Origin: Bifidobacterium breve
Lineage (GTDB): Bacteria; Actinomycetota; Actinomycetes; Nanopelagicales; Nanopelagicaceae
Assembly: GCA_945863115.1 (NCBI GenBank)
Contig: CAMAYZ010000002.1
Span: forward strand, 91,237 to 155,236
Length of the DNA: 64,000 nucleotides
Direction of reading: 5' to 3'
Below, piece after piece: positions 23,039-32,761 of the stretch. A program made the position numbers and the translations under genes. Each line of letters begins with the position of its first letter. The first letter of the stretch is position 1. Under the pieces are notes generated by a model. That model searched no databases. It was not told the origin of the DNA and saw only the letters and a program-made list of their open reading frames with translations.

Positions 23039-23071
23039 GGTATGTGAACGGCAGGTAATCGGGAGGTAATC
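23039..23071 (-). promoter_or_regulatory. Putative PHO box: three tandem 11-nt repeats upstream of ppk1
   Basis: Minus strand GATTACCTCCC-GATTACCTGCC-GTTCACATACC. Confidence 0.6.
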
Positions 23072-23193
23072 AGAGCGCGAACCATCGGTCCTAAAGCCAC
23101 CCCAATATTCACCCAACATCGTCTATACGTAACTTAACGAGAGTTCTATATTGAGTCTCCCCTAGATACGCAGTTGATGGCGAGGTTTGATAA

Positions 23194-24213
23194 ATGCGAA
23201 ATCCATTTGGTCGCAATCTCGCCATTGACATAGGCACTGCAAACACAGTTATCTACCAATCAAATAACGGGATCGTTCTAAATGAACCAAGCATTGTTTG
23301 TATAAATACTGATACCGGGGAAATTCTTTCTGTTGGCCATGAAGCCAGAAAAATGGTTGGCCGCACACCTGCTCACATTGTTTCCGTTAAACCACTAAAA
23401 GATGGTGTTGTTGCGGATTTTGAAACTGCACAGAAAATGTTGCGAATGTTTATGGCACAAGTTGGAATGCGAAAGTTTATTACAAAACCAATTGTTGTTG
23501 TTGCAGTTCCACCAGTTGTTACTTCGGTCGAACATCGAGCAATTAAGGATGCCGCATATGCTGCGGGTGCGAAAAAAGTTTACATAATTGAAGAGCCGAT
23601 GGCTGCTGCGATTGGCGCCGGCCTCCCGATTCAAGAACCAATAGGATCAATGATTGTTGATATTGGTGGTGGCACAACAGATGTCGCAGTAATTTCACTT
23701 GGTGGAATCGTCACATCAAGATCGGTCCGAGTAGGTGGCGATGCATTCGATGCTGCGATAGTTAATTACATTAAGAGCACATACAACTTATTGATTGGCG
23801 AGCGAACAGCTGAAGAAGTAAAAATGGCAATTGGTTCAGCGGCAAGATTAAGCGGTGAAAGTGATGCGAGAATTCGCGGCCGGGATTTAGTTTCAGGTCT
23901 TCCAAAAGATCTCATGGTATCGCCGAAAGAAATCCGCGATGCAATAGAGGACCAATTGTTAAAAATAATTGGCGCAGTTAAAGCTACGCTAGATGAAACT
24001 CCGCCAGATCTTGTTGCCGATTTATCACGCACTGGAATAGTGCTTGCAGGTGGCGGCGCTTTACTTAAAGGATTGTCCGAACGCTTAACCAAAGAGACAG
24101 GAATGCCGGTCCGGGTTGCAGATGATCCGCTCTACTCAGTAGTTACTGGTGCCGGTAAATGCGTCGAAAATATTGGAATGCTGCAACAAATCTTGGCGCC
24201 TGAAAAGCGCTAA
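23194..24213 (+). CDS. mreB: MreB/Mbl-like rod shape-determining protein
   Basis: LAIDIGTANTVIY; PLKDGVVADFE; MIVDIGGGTTDVAVISLGGIV. Confidence 0.93.
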   Translation: MRNPFGRNLAIDIGTANTVIYQSNNGIVLNEPSIVCINTDTGEILSVGHEARKMVGRTPAHIVSVKPLKDGVVADFETAQKMLRMFMAQVGMRKFITKPIVVVAVPPVVTSVEHRAIKDAAYAAGAKKVYIIEEPMAAAIGAGLPIQEPIGSMIVDIGGGTTDVAVISLGGIVTSRSVRVGGDAFDAAIVNYIKSTYNLLIGERTAEEVKMAIGSAARLSGESDARIRGRDLVSGLPKDLMVSPKEIRDAIEDQLLKIIGAVKATLDETPPDLVADLSRTGIVLAGGGALLKGLSERLTKETGMPVRVADDPLYSVVTGAGKCVENIGMLQQILAPEKR

Positions 24214-24219
24214 AACCAC

Positions 24220-24996
24220 CTAATTCCAGTTAATTGGTCTCTCATATTTCGCACGCCTGCCATCTCCAGAAGAGCGGCCACGGACTCGGCGCCAGATCCA
24301 AGGAATTACAAAGGCGATAATCCAAAGTAAATTCTCGCTCTGCTTTCGTAACTTCGATTTTTCGACAGCCGGTGCAAGAGGAATTTTCCAGGCCGGATCA
24401 AAATCTTTCCCGAGCTTCTCTAAAACGGCTTGCGATAATCGCCAATGACCATCGGAATTTAAATGCAGTCGATCCTTGGCTAAGAAACGTAAATCCGCCA
24501 TCCACTTAGCGCCATCCGCTTCGATGATTGTTGCACCGTATTTATTCGCTACTTCACGAACATTCACATTGAATGCACTAAATCTTTCATGCCAAAGTTG
24601 GGCAGTCTTACCTTTTCCTTCGACTCGATCTATAACTGTAAAAACAATTACTGTGGCGCCAGTCTTGGCTAAATCACTAATTCCTTTTTCATACTTAGCG
24701 AAGGCGACATCTGCCTGATAATTTGGCCGCAAAACATCGTTTGCACCAGCATGGAATGAAACTAGAGTTTCTGGTCCTGTTATAAATTTAGCTGCTGCTG
24801 GAATTTGGTCATCAATAACTTGATGTAACAATTTTCCTCGGATTGCTAGATTTGCGTAAGAGAAATTCGGATTCGATTTAGAAAGCGTATCTGCTACTCG
24901 ATCTGCCCAGCCCCGATAATTACCATCAATAATTTCATCACACATGCCCTCGGTCATCGAATCTCCGAGTGCGATGAATCTTGTGAAAACTGTCAT
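24220..24996 (-). CDS. SGNH/GDSL hydrolase
   Basis: FIALGDSMTEGMCDE; FHAGANDVLRP; DRLHLNSDGHWRLSQAVL. Confidence 0.9.
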   Translation of the reverse strand: MTVFTRFIALGDSMTEGMCDEIIDGNYRGWADRVADTLSKSNPNFSYANLAIRGKLLHQVIDDQIPAAAKFITGPETLVSFHAGANDVLRPNYQADVAFAKYEKGISDLAKTGATVIVFTVIDRVEGKGKTAQLWHERFSAFNVNVREVANKYGATIIEADGAKWMADLRFLAKDRLHLNSDGHWRLSQAVLEKLGKDFDPAWKIPLAPAVEKSKLRKQSENLLWIIAFVIPWIWRRVRGRSSGDGRRAKYERPINWN

Positions 24997-24998
24997 GA

Positions 24999-25823
24999 TT
25001 ATTTTGCTCGCTTCTCGGCAATCCAATACATAACAATCGCAGTAGCAACACTCGCATTTAAAGATTCAACATCAGATTGCATTGGAATTGAAAGAATTAA
25101 ATCGCACTTCTCTTTCACTAATCGAGATAGCCCTTTACCTTCACTGCCAACAATTAAGTAAACCGATTCAGTCGCTAGTGAAAATCCGGGAAGTGATTCT
25201 TGACCTTCAGCATCAAGACCAACTACAAAGAAACCAGCCTTTTTCGCATCTTCGATTGATCGAACCATATTTGTTACTTGTGAAATTGGGAGTCTCGCAG
25301 CAGCGCCAGCAGATGATTTCCAAGCTGATCCAGTCATTGCAGCATTACGGCGTTCTGGAATTACAACACCATGTGCACCAAATGCAGCAGCGCTTCGAAC
25401 AATCGCACCAAGATTATGTGGATCAGTAATACCGTCCAAACCAATAATCAGACCAGGTTTGGTTGCACTTAGTAAAACTGCTTCAAAATCTTTATATTGA
25501 AACGGCTTGATAATCAGTGCAATACCCTGATGATTTGTTGTTCCAGTAACTCCATCTAATTGGCCACGTGGAACTTCTTTAATTCCTAAATCTTGATTCT
25601 TCGCCAATCGAAGTGCTTCGGTCATACGCTCATCAATTTCAGCACGTTCGGCGATTAGCAATTCCTTTGCAGGAATTTTTGCGCGAAGTGCTTCGACAAC
25701 ACTGTTGCGGCCAGCAACTGCGTCACTGTTTGCTCGAGTCTCTAACCGGGATTCTGGTTTGCGATTTGTTGGTCTGCGAGATGGTGCGACTGCAGCTTCA
25801 CGACGTTTTTTTCCGGGGCGCAT
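24999..25823 (-). CDS. rlmB: 23S rRNA (guanosine-2'-O-)-methyltransferase RlmB-like
   Basis: AGRNSVVEALRAKIPAKELLIA; LDGITDPHNLGAIVRSAAAFGAHGVVIPERR; LIVGSEGKGLSRLVKEKCD. Confidence 0.94.
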   Translation of the reverse strand: MRPGKKRREAAVAPSRRPTNRKPESRLETRANSDAVAGRNSVVEALRAKIPAKELLIAERAEIDERMTEALRLAKNQDLGIKEVPRGQLDGVTGTTNHQGIALIIKPFQYKDFEAVLLSATKPGLIIGLDGITDPHNLGAIVRSAAAFGAHGVVIPERRNAAMTGSAWKSSAGAAARLPISQVTNMVRSIEDAKKAGFFVVGLDAEGQESLPGFSLATESVYLIVGSEGKGLSRLVKEKCDLILSIPMQSDVESLNASVATAIVMYWIAEKRAK

Positions 25824-25843
25824 TTTGTTTTTCGATTCTCTTC

Positions 25844-27247
25844 TTAGTTCACGGTCCAGCGCGAGCCGGTTGGGGTATCTTCGATGGTAATTCCAAGTGC
25901 AGTGAGTGAATCTCTGATTGCATCACTGGCTGCAAAATCTTTACGTTCGCGGGCAGCGCTTCGTTGTTCCAAGGCAAGTGAAATCAGGCCATCTAGGATT
26001 TCACTCTTTGAATTACTTGAATCTGCGAATATTGGATCGAATGGATCGCAGCCCAGAATTTCTAATGCGCCTCGAACTTCGCTAGCACTTTTTGCAAGTG
26101 TAGTTAAATCATTATCCGTGATAGCGGTATTGCCGATTCGCACAAGTTCTGAAATATCGGCAAGCGCCTGTGGAACTGCTAAATCATTGTTCATTGCAGC
26201 GGTAAATTGTGCGGAAATACTTGGTTGGATATCGCTCTTCAATAAGCCCTTTGCCCGTTGCAAAAAGCCTTCAATTCTGCGGAAATTAACGGAAGATTCC
26301 TCTAGCGCCTCAAATGAAAACTCCAACATTGATCTGTAATGCGCGCTTCCTAAATACCAACGTAATTCAATTCCACGAACCTTCTTTAAAATTTCCATAA
26401 CTTGAAGCGAGTTTCCAAGGGATTTACTCATCTTCTCACCCGATGTTGTTACCCAGGCATTATGCATCCAAATTTTTGCAAAGTCCCAACCGGCAGATTC
26501 AGATTGTGCAATTTCATTTTCGTGGTGCGGGAAAATTAAATCTAAGCCGCCACCATGAATATCAAAAGCTTCACCTAAATAAGCATGTGCCATTGCCGAG
26601 CATTCCAAGTGCCAACCAGGTCGGCCATCGCCCCAAGGTGTTGGCCAAGATGGATCGCCAGGTTTTGCTGCTTTCCAAAGTGCAAAGTCGCGAGGATCTT
26701 TCTTGTAAGTTAAATCCGCATCATCCGCAGACAGCAAGTCATCTAGCTTTTGATTCGAAAGAGTTAAATAAGACTTTAACTTTCTAACTTCAAGATAAAC
26801 ATCGCCATTGCCTGGAGCATAAGCACTTCCATTAGCAATCAATTTCTCCATAAGTTGAATCATCTGCGTAATGTGTCCGGTTGCTCTTGGTTCGTAAGTT
26901 GGGGGCGCTACATTTAAAGCTGCGTAAGCATCGCTGAATGCTCGTTCATATTTCATCGCAACTGCCCACCAGGGAATCTCTTCATGAACTGCTTTATGCA
27001 AAATTTTGTCATCAATATCGGTTACGTTTCGAACAAAAGTTACGTCATAACCAATTGCAGTAAGCCAGCGACGCAAAATATCAAAGTTAACACCAGATCT
27101 GATGTGTCCGATATGAGGTGGTGCTTGAACTGTAGCTCCGCACAAATAGATGCCGACTTTTCCAGGGTTAAGTGGAATAAATTTAGAGACTGCACGATCC
27201 GCAGTGTTATATAAATTTAGATCGCTAGTTATCTTGGACATCGTCAA
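25844..27247 (-). CDS. cysS: Cysteine--tRNA ligase
   Basis: YLCGATVQAPPHIGHIRSGVNFDILRRWL; WHLECSAMAHAYLGEAFDIHGGGLDLIFPHHENEIAQSE; KMSKSLGN. Confidence 0.97.
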   Translation of the reverse strand: MTMSKITSDLNLYNTADRAVSKFIPLNPGKVGIYLCGATVQAPPHIGHIRSGVNFDILRRWLTAIGYDVTFVRNVTDIDDKILHKAVHEEIPWWAVAMKYERAFSDAYAALNVAPPTYEPRATGHITQMIQLMEKLIANGSAYAPGNGDVYLEVRKLKSYLTLSNQKLDDLLSADDADLTYKKDPRDFALWKAAKPGDPSWPTPWGDGRPGWHLECSAMAHAYLGEAFDIHGGGLDLIFPHHENEIAQSESAGWDFAKIWMHNAWVTTSGEKMSKSLGNSLQVMEILKKVRGIELRWYLGSAHYRSMLEFSFEALEESSVNFRRIEGFLQRAKGLLKSDIQPSISAQFTAAMNNDLAVPQALADISELVRIGNTAITDNDLTTLAKSASEVRGALEILGCDPFDPIFADSSNSKSEILDGLISLALEQRSAARERKDFAASDAIRDSLTALGITIEDTPTGSRWTVN

Positions 27248-27250
27248 ATT

Positions 27251-28408
27251 CTAGCTTCCACTACGAACTATTAACGCAGTCGCAATTGCGCCAATGCCTT
27301 TACCTTCGCCGGTTAAGCCAAGTCCATCGGTTGTAGTCGCCGAAACCGAGACTTGTGCGCCACCGAGTGCCTGTGAAATTTTCGTAATTGCATCTATCCG
27401 GCGAGGACCAATCTTTGGACGATTGCCGACAATTTGCACCGCAACATTTTGAATTTCAAAGCCAGCTGCGCGCACTAACTTAAATGCTTCGCTCAATAAT
27501 CTTTCACCTGAAGCTCCGGCATATTCTGGTTTCGAAGTTCCAAAGTTAGATCCAAGGTCGCCAAGGTTTGCCGCTGCAAATAGCGCATCACAAATTGCAT
27601 GTGCTGCAACATCGCCATCTGAATGCCCATCAACACCGATTTCATTTTCCCAGTGCAATCCAGCGAGCCAAAGTTCGCGCTTTGGATCGGCAGAAAATGC
27701 ATGCGCATCGACGCCCACACCAGTGCGAATATCACTTGCACTTGCTGGAATTAAATTTTTCAAAGCAGATGCCAAATCTTCTGGATTTGTAATTTTGAGT
27801 GCGCGAATTTCGCCCTCAATTAACTTTACTTTTCCGCGCATAGCTTCAACTAAAGCACCATCGTCGGTCGCTTCAATATTCTGCATATGTGCTTTTACTA
27901 GCGTTTCACGCGCAAATCCTTGTGGTGTTTGCACGGCACGCAGGCGTTCACGGTTTGGCGTCGAGACAACATAGTTCGCAGCATCAACTTCTTTAATTGT
28001 GTCGGCAACGTTTAGCGCAGGTATTACTGCAACATCGCCAGCTGCGAGCGCAGCAATAACTCGTTTCCCAAGTTCACCAGATGCAAGTGGTCTTGCGGCA
28101 TCATGGACAAGAACAAATTCAATTTCTGAATCAATACTTTCAAGTGCAATCTTGACGCTCTTAGTTCGAGTCGAACCACCAGTAACAACAGTTACGGCAT
28201 CGCCCAAAATTTCCCGAAACTTTTCTTCGTATCCAGCAGGGGCCGCAACAATTATTTGTGACGCAATTGGACCAAGATTTAAAAGTGCATGTTCAATCAA
28301 AGTTCGCCCATTTAATTGGACAAGTGCTTTTGGAATTGGTGCGCCAAATCTTTCACCGCTGCCAGCAGCAGGGATCAGTAAAGCGACTTTAGGAAGCAAG
28401 GACCTCAT
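27251..28408 (-). CDS. ispDF: Bifunctional IspD/IspF
   Basis: Isp[35 protein letters not shown]; Isp[14 protein letters not shown]...[32 protein letters not shown]. Confidence 0.96.
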   Translation of the reverse strand: MRSLLPKVALLIPAAGSGERFGAPIPKALVQLNGRTLIEHALLNLGPIASQIIVAAPAGYEEKFREILGDAVTVVTGGSTRTKSVKIALESIDSEIEFVLVHDAARPLASGELGKRVIAALAAGDVAVIPALNVADTIKEVDAANYVVSTPNRERLRAVQTPQGFARETLVKAHMQNIEATDDGALVEAMRGKVKLIEGEIRALKITNPEDLASALKNLIPASASDIRTGVGVDAHAFSADPKRELWLAGLHWENEIGVDGHSDGDVAAHAICDALFAAANLGDLGSNFGTSKPEYAGASGERLLSEAFKLVRAAGFEIQNVAVQIVGNRPKIGPRRIDAITKISQALGGAQVSVSATTTDGLGLTGEGKGIGAIATALIVRSGS

Positions 28409-28871
28409 CTAGCATCACGCCGGCCTTCTCTTCATCTGTGCGCTCAGCAAGTGCGAGCTCAGATACCAAAATTTGCTTAGCCTTTGAAAGCATGCGCTTC
28501 TCGCCAGCAGATAGGCCACGGTCTAGATCGCGGCGGTAAAGATCGCGAACTACTTCTGCAACCTTGATTACATCGCCTGATGCCAGCTTTTCAACGTTTG
28601 CCTTGTAACGACGGGACCAGTTTGTTGGCTCTTCGGTATATGGCTGACGCAGAACATTAAATACTCGATCAAGACCAGCTGAATCAACCACATCGCGAAC
28701 GCCAACTAAATCAACGTTTTCTGCTGGGACTCGAACTGTTAGGTCACCTTGTGCAACCTTTAGAACCAAATAGATTTTCTCTTCGCCTTTAATGGTCCGG
28801 GTCTCAATTGCTTCAATGAGAGCCGCTCCGTGATGGGGATAAACAACGGTTTCGCCGACCTTAAAAGTCAT
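28389..28871 (-). CDS. carD: CarD family transcriptional regulator
   Basis: [39 protein letters not shown]. Confidence 0.95.
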   Translation of the reverse strand: MTFKVGETVVYPHHGAALIEAIETRTIKGEEKIYLVLKVAQGDLTVRVPAENVDLVGVRDVVDSAGLDRVFNVLRQPYTEEPTNWSRRYKANVEKLASGDVIKVAEVVRDLYRRDLDRGLSAGEKRMLSKAKQILVSELALAERTDEEKAGVMLDEVLAS

Positions 28872-28912
28872 TAATTTGGCCTTTCGATAGACGCCAAGGA
28901 TACCATTCACTC

Positions 28913-29395
28913 ATGCTTAAGAAAAACCTGAAATCAGCCATATCCGCCCTCTTTGGAGCCCTTTTAATAGTTGGTTTAGCGGGTTGTAGCGCCTCTGGCC
29001 CAAATGCTGAGACTCGCAATATAAGACAAGTGACCGATGGTGTCGAAGGAACTTCAGGTGCAATCAAAGCTTTAAATGTTCTTCTAGTTACACAAGAAGA
29101 TGGTTCTGCAGTTTTAGTTGGGACTTTTGTTAACACTTCTGAAGACAGAGATGCAATAACTGCAATTACTGCGAATGGAATTGTTGGTGAAATTTCAGTT
29201 TCAACTTTAGATCAATATTCTGGTCCAGCTATTTTTGCGGGCGATTCTGCAAACTCAACAGCGAAATTTCCGGGGCTAAATGCTAAACCCAGCGACCTCG
29301 TGGAATTAGAGATTTCTTTTGGAACCGCTGCTCCAATGAAACTCACCGCCTTGGTTCGGGCGAAGGCTGAGGAATATGCAAGCGTTGGAAACTAG
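28913..29395 (+). CDS. Predicted lipoprotein, unknown function
   Basis: Lipobox LIVGLAGCSASG after a short charged N-terminus. Confidence 0.75.
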   Translation: MLKKNLKSAISALFGALLIVGLAGCSASGPNAETRNIRQVTDGVEGTSGAIKALNVLLVTQEDGSAVLVGTFVNTSEDRDAITAITANGIVGEISVSTLDQYSGPAIFAGDSANSTAKFPGLNAKPSDLVELEISFGTAAPMKLTALVRAKAEEYASVGN

Positions 29396-29398
29396 TTT

Positions 29399-30079
29399 TT
29401 AGTTTTCGAACTTATATCCAAGCCCGCGCACAGTCTGAATAAATATTGGATTTGCCGGATCAGCTTCAATTTTTGCGCGCAAACGCTTGATATGAACATC
29501 TAAAGTTTTGGTGTCACCAAAATAATCGCTGCCCCATACTCGATCAATCAATTGGGAACGAGTAAGAACTCGGCCGGAATTTCTAACTAAGAATTCAAGC
29601 AATTCAAATTCTTTAAGCGGGAATGCAGCATCGCTGCCATTGATACTTACTTTATGTCGCTCTACATCCATGCGCACTGGACCGGCTTCAAGAATTCCAT
29701 CTACTACTGAATCTTCATCACCTTGGCGACGAAGCACTGCGCGAACGCGAGCAATTAATTCACGTGATGAATAAGGCTTAGTTACATAATCATCCGCGCC
29801 AAGTTCTAGCCCAACAACTTTATCTACTTCGCCATCTTTCGCGGTTAACATAATGATTGGAACGTTAGAACGAGTGCGAAGTTGGCGGCAAACTTCAGTT
29901 CCAGATAGACCTGGAAGCATTAAATCCAGAAGAACTAAGTCCGCGCCGTGGCGATCAAATTGTTCAATTGCACCAGGGCCGGTGTCAGCGACAATTACCT
30001 CGAAGCCCTCTTTGCCAAGCAAATATGCAAGTGCATCAGAGAATGAAGCTTCATCTTCGACTACAAGGATCTTTGTCAT
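29399..30079 (-). CDS. OmpR-family response regulator, RegX3/PhoP-like
   Basis: KILVVEDEASFSDAL; DLVLLDLMLPGLSGTEVCRQLR; winged-helix TLDVHIKRLRAKIE. Confidence 0.93.
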   Translation of the reverse strand: MTKILVVEDEASFSDALAYLLGKEGFEVIVADTGPGAIEQFDRHGADLVLLDLMLPGLSGTEVCRQLRTRSNVPIIMLTAKDGEVDKVVGLELGADDYVTKPYSSRELIARVRAVLRRQGDEDSVVDGILEAGPVRMDVERHKVSINGSDAAFPLKEFELLEFLVRNSGRVLTRSQLIDRVWGSDYFGDTKTLDVHIKRLRAKIEADPANPIFIQTVRGLGYKFEN

Positions 30080-31197
30080 TTGATTGCCTCCACGGCAGGG
30101 TTTGAGAGATTGTTTATGTCATGTGCCAGCGGTAATCGAATTGTGAAAGTGCTTCCGGCACCTTCAACGCTCCATACTGAAATATCGCCACCGTGATTAG
30201 TGACGACATGTTTAACTATTGAAAGACCCAAGCCAGTGCCACCAGTAATTCGGGAACGTGCAGCATCAACGCGATAAAACCGTTCAAAGATTCGCTCTAA
30301 ATCTTTCTCTGGAATTCCAATTCCCTGATCTGAAATTGAAATTTCGCAAATTCCATCAGCTTCAACCACTCCAATTGCAACTCGGGTTGAATCTGGGCTG
30401 TAGTTAATCGCATTTTCAACAAGGTTATGAATTGCCATTGTTACTTGGTCGCGATCACCATTAATTATTGCGTGATCACTATTATTGTAAACAATCTCAA
30501 CTTTCCGCGCTTCAGCATTCAATCTTGATTGATCAATTGCTTCTTTAATAGTTTCACTAATTGAAAATGGTTGTGCCCGCTTAAGAGGATCATCATCCTG
30601 AAGCCGCGACAGATTTATAATTTCTTGAACAAGATCTGAAAGTCTTGATGCTTCTGATTGCATTCGATTTGCGAATCTTGTAATCGCTTCCGGATCATCG
30701 CTAGCGCCAAGAACGGCTTCACTAAGAATTGAAAGAGCGCCGATTGGAGTTTTTAGCTCGTGTGAAATATTGGCAACAAAGTCTCGCCGAATCGCATCTA
30801 GCCTTCTCATTTCACTATCATCAAATATTAAGATCACAATTAGACCATCATCACCGAGAAGTGAAACCCGAACTAACAAATCATGAGTTCCAGCACCGAT
30901 TGGACCACGCGGTAATTCCATTGTGACTTCTTGGGCTTTACCTGATCTGCGAGTTGCTCGGACTAGGCGGAGCATAAATTCATTATTTAAATATTGGTCA
31001 CGAAGGATATTTAAAGTTGCTACGCCAGCTGAATGTTCAAGAACAACATCGCCATTACCTAAAACAATATTCTCGGCATCAAATAATTTAAGTAAATCTA
31101 GGAGTGATTTTGGGAGTAGTCCGGAACTATTAATTTGCTCGCCACTATCAATTTGCTTGGCGTTCTTTTTGTTGCTAGCTCCAAAGATCCAGGACAT
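30076..31197 (-). CDS. Sensor histidine kinase, SenX3-like
   Basis: DFVANISHELKTPIGAL; HNLVENAINYSPD; GTGLGLSIVKHV. Confidence 0.93.
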   Translation of the reverse strand: MSWIFGASNKKNAKQIDSGEQINSSGLLPKSLLDLLKLFDAENIVLGNGDVVLEHSAGVATLNILRDQYLNNEFMLRLVRATRRSGKAQEVTMELPRGPIGAGTHDLLVRVSLLGDDGLIVILIFDDSEMRRLDAIRRDFVANISHELKTPIGALSILSEAVLGASDDPEAITRFANRMQSEASRLSDLVQEIINLSRLQDDDPLKRAQPFSISETIKEAIDQSRLNAEARKVEIVYNNSDHAIINGDRDQVTMAIHNLVENAINYSPDSTRVAIGVVEADGICEISISDQGIGIPEKDLERIFERFYRVDAARSRITGGTGLGLSIVKHVVTNHGGDISVWSVEGAGSTFTIRLPLAHDINNLSNPAVEAIK

Positions 31198-31279
31198 GTT
31201 CTAATCGTAGAAGAGTTGGTCTAATCACCCATACCAAACCCCCCTATACCCAGCAGATAAATCCAATTCTTAACCTTTA

Positions 31280-31301
31280 GTTCAAGGCGCGTTCACATCG
31301 C
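31280..31301 (+). promoter_or_regulatory. Putative PHO box between senX3-like and phoU
   Basis: GTTCAAGGCGC-GTTCACATCGC, 11-nt direct repeat, 38 nt before the phoU ATG. Confidence 0.55.
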
Positions 31302-31339
31302 TACCGCTCTTGGAAGGCTGCCCCCACTATTCTTAGCCA

Positions 31340-31987
31340 ATGCGCAACGCTTTTCACGATGAACTAGATGGCATCGGGCTAACCCTGTTACAAATGGCCG
31401 GGCTAGTTAAGGTCGCCATGAACGATGCAACCTCCGCGCTTCTTACAGTCGATTTAAATAGCGCCGAAAAAGTCATTGCAGCTGACGATGTAATCGATGA
31501 GATTCAACACGAACTTGATGCGCGCACAATAAATTTGATGGCACGCCAACAACCAGTTGCATCCGATCTCAGAACTTTAGTTACTTCACTTCGCATGAGC
31601 GCAGATTTAGAGCGCATGGGAGATCTTGCACATCACGTTGCTAAGCAGGCCCGTATGCGTTATCCAAATAGTGCAGTCCCAGCAGAATTAGTTCCAACTA
31701 TTACTGCAATGGGATTAGTTGCAGATAAATTGATCGACAAGCTTTCTTCGGTCATGGAACACCGCGACACTGTGCGCGCTCTTGAAATTGAAACTGATGA
31801 TGACGAGATGGATAAATTACATCGTGATCTAATCGGCATTTTGCTTGATGATGGCTGGCCACACGGAATTGAAACTGCAATTGATATGACACTTCTAGGT
31901 CGTTATTACGAGCGCTTTGCAGATCATGCCGTATCTATTTCACGTCGTGTTTATTTCTTAGTTACTGGCGAATACTCAACTAACTAA
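31340..31987 (+). CDS. phoU: Phosphate signalling complex protein PhoU
   Basis: RNAFHDELDGIGLTLLQMAGLV; SADLERMGDLAHHVAKQARMR; ERFADHAVSISRRV. Confidence 0.94.
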   Translation: MRNAFHDELDGIGLTLLQMAGLVKVAMNDATSALLTVDLNSAEKVIAADDVIDEIQHELDARTINLMARQQPVASDLRTLVTSLRMSADLERMGDLAHHVAKQARMRYPNSAVPAELVPTITAMGLVADKLIDKLSSVMEHRDTVRALEIETDDDEMDKLHRDLIGILLDDGWPHGIETAIDMTLLGRYYERFADHAVSISRRVYFLVTGEYSTN

Positions 31988-32761
31988 TTTCTCGCGAATA
32001 ATTCTAAAGATTTCAATAACTGAGAGAATCAAGACCGCAGGAAGTAAATCAACACTTCGCTTCAAAAACCACGGAACTCCATTTACTAATAACCATCTGA
32101 ATTGAATAGATTTTTCCTTAACAGTTAATTCGCCCTCTTCGGGCATCGTCAAAGACCAACCACGCTTTTGTAATTGAGTGGCAACTTCTCGGGCCAACTT
32201 CTTATGTCCAAGTTCTCCGGGGTGCATGCGGTCAATATGCCAATTTCGCAAATTATGAACATCTGGAATCTCTCGAGTCTTAATCAGAACAATTCCAAGC
32301 TCCTCAGCAATTGCTCGATAGACCACATTCACCGATTCAACACGCTTACGTAAAATGCGTTTCACTAACTTAGGAATTCTTAACAACTGATTTGGATCAT
32401 GCAGTTCAACCATGATTACTTCACTGCCTTGCTCCATAAGTTCTCTACAAGTGCGCAGAAGGTTTTGATGTAATTTTTGTGGGCTAAATCCATTTCGCAA
32501 TAAATCATTTCCGCCAGCAACGACGCCACAAATATCTGGTGAAAGCGCTTTTGCATTACTTAATTGAATTCCTGATACTTCATCTGATTTTGCACCAGGT
32601 CTGGCAAGGTTTACATAATTAACCTCATCACGAAAACTCTTTGCTAAATAATATGCCCAACCTCTAAAGGTGCCATCTGGTGCTTCATCACCTGTACCAA
32701 ATGCGGCGCTGTCTCCGATCACCGCAAAGGTTAGATTTGGCGCAACCTGTACGGTGCTCAT
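31976..32761 (-). CDS. SGNH/GDSL hydrolase
   Basis: FAVIGDSAAFGTGDE; GVVAGGNDLL; DRMHPGELGHKKLA. Confidence 0.88.
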   Translation of the reverse strand: MSTVQVAPNLTFAVIGDSAAFGTGDEAPDGTFRGWAYYLAKSFRDEVNYVNLARPGAKSDEVSGIQLSNAKALSPDICGVVAGGNDLLRNGFSPQKLHQNLLRTCRELMEQGSEVIMVELHDPNQLLRIPKLVKRILRKRVESVNVVYRAIAEELGIVLIKTREIPDVHNLRNWHIDRMHPGELGHKKLAREVATQLQKRGWSLTMPEEGELTVKEKSIQFRWLLVNGVPWFLKRSVDLLPAVLILSVIEIFRIIREKLVS

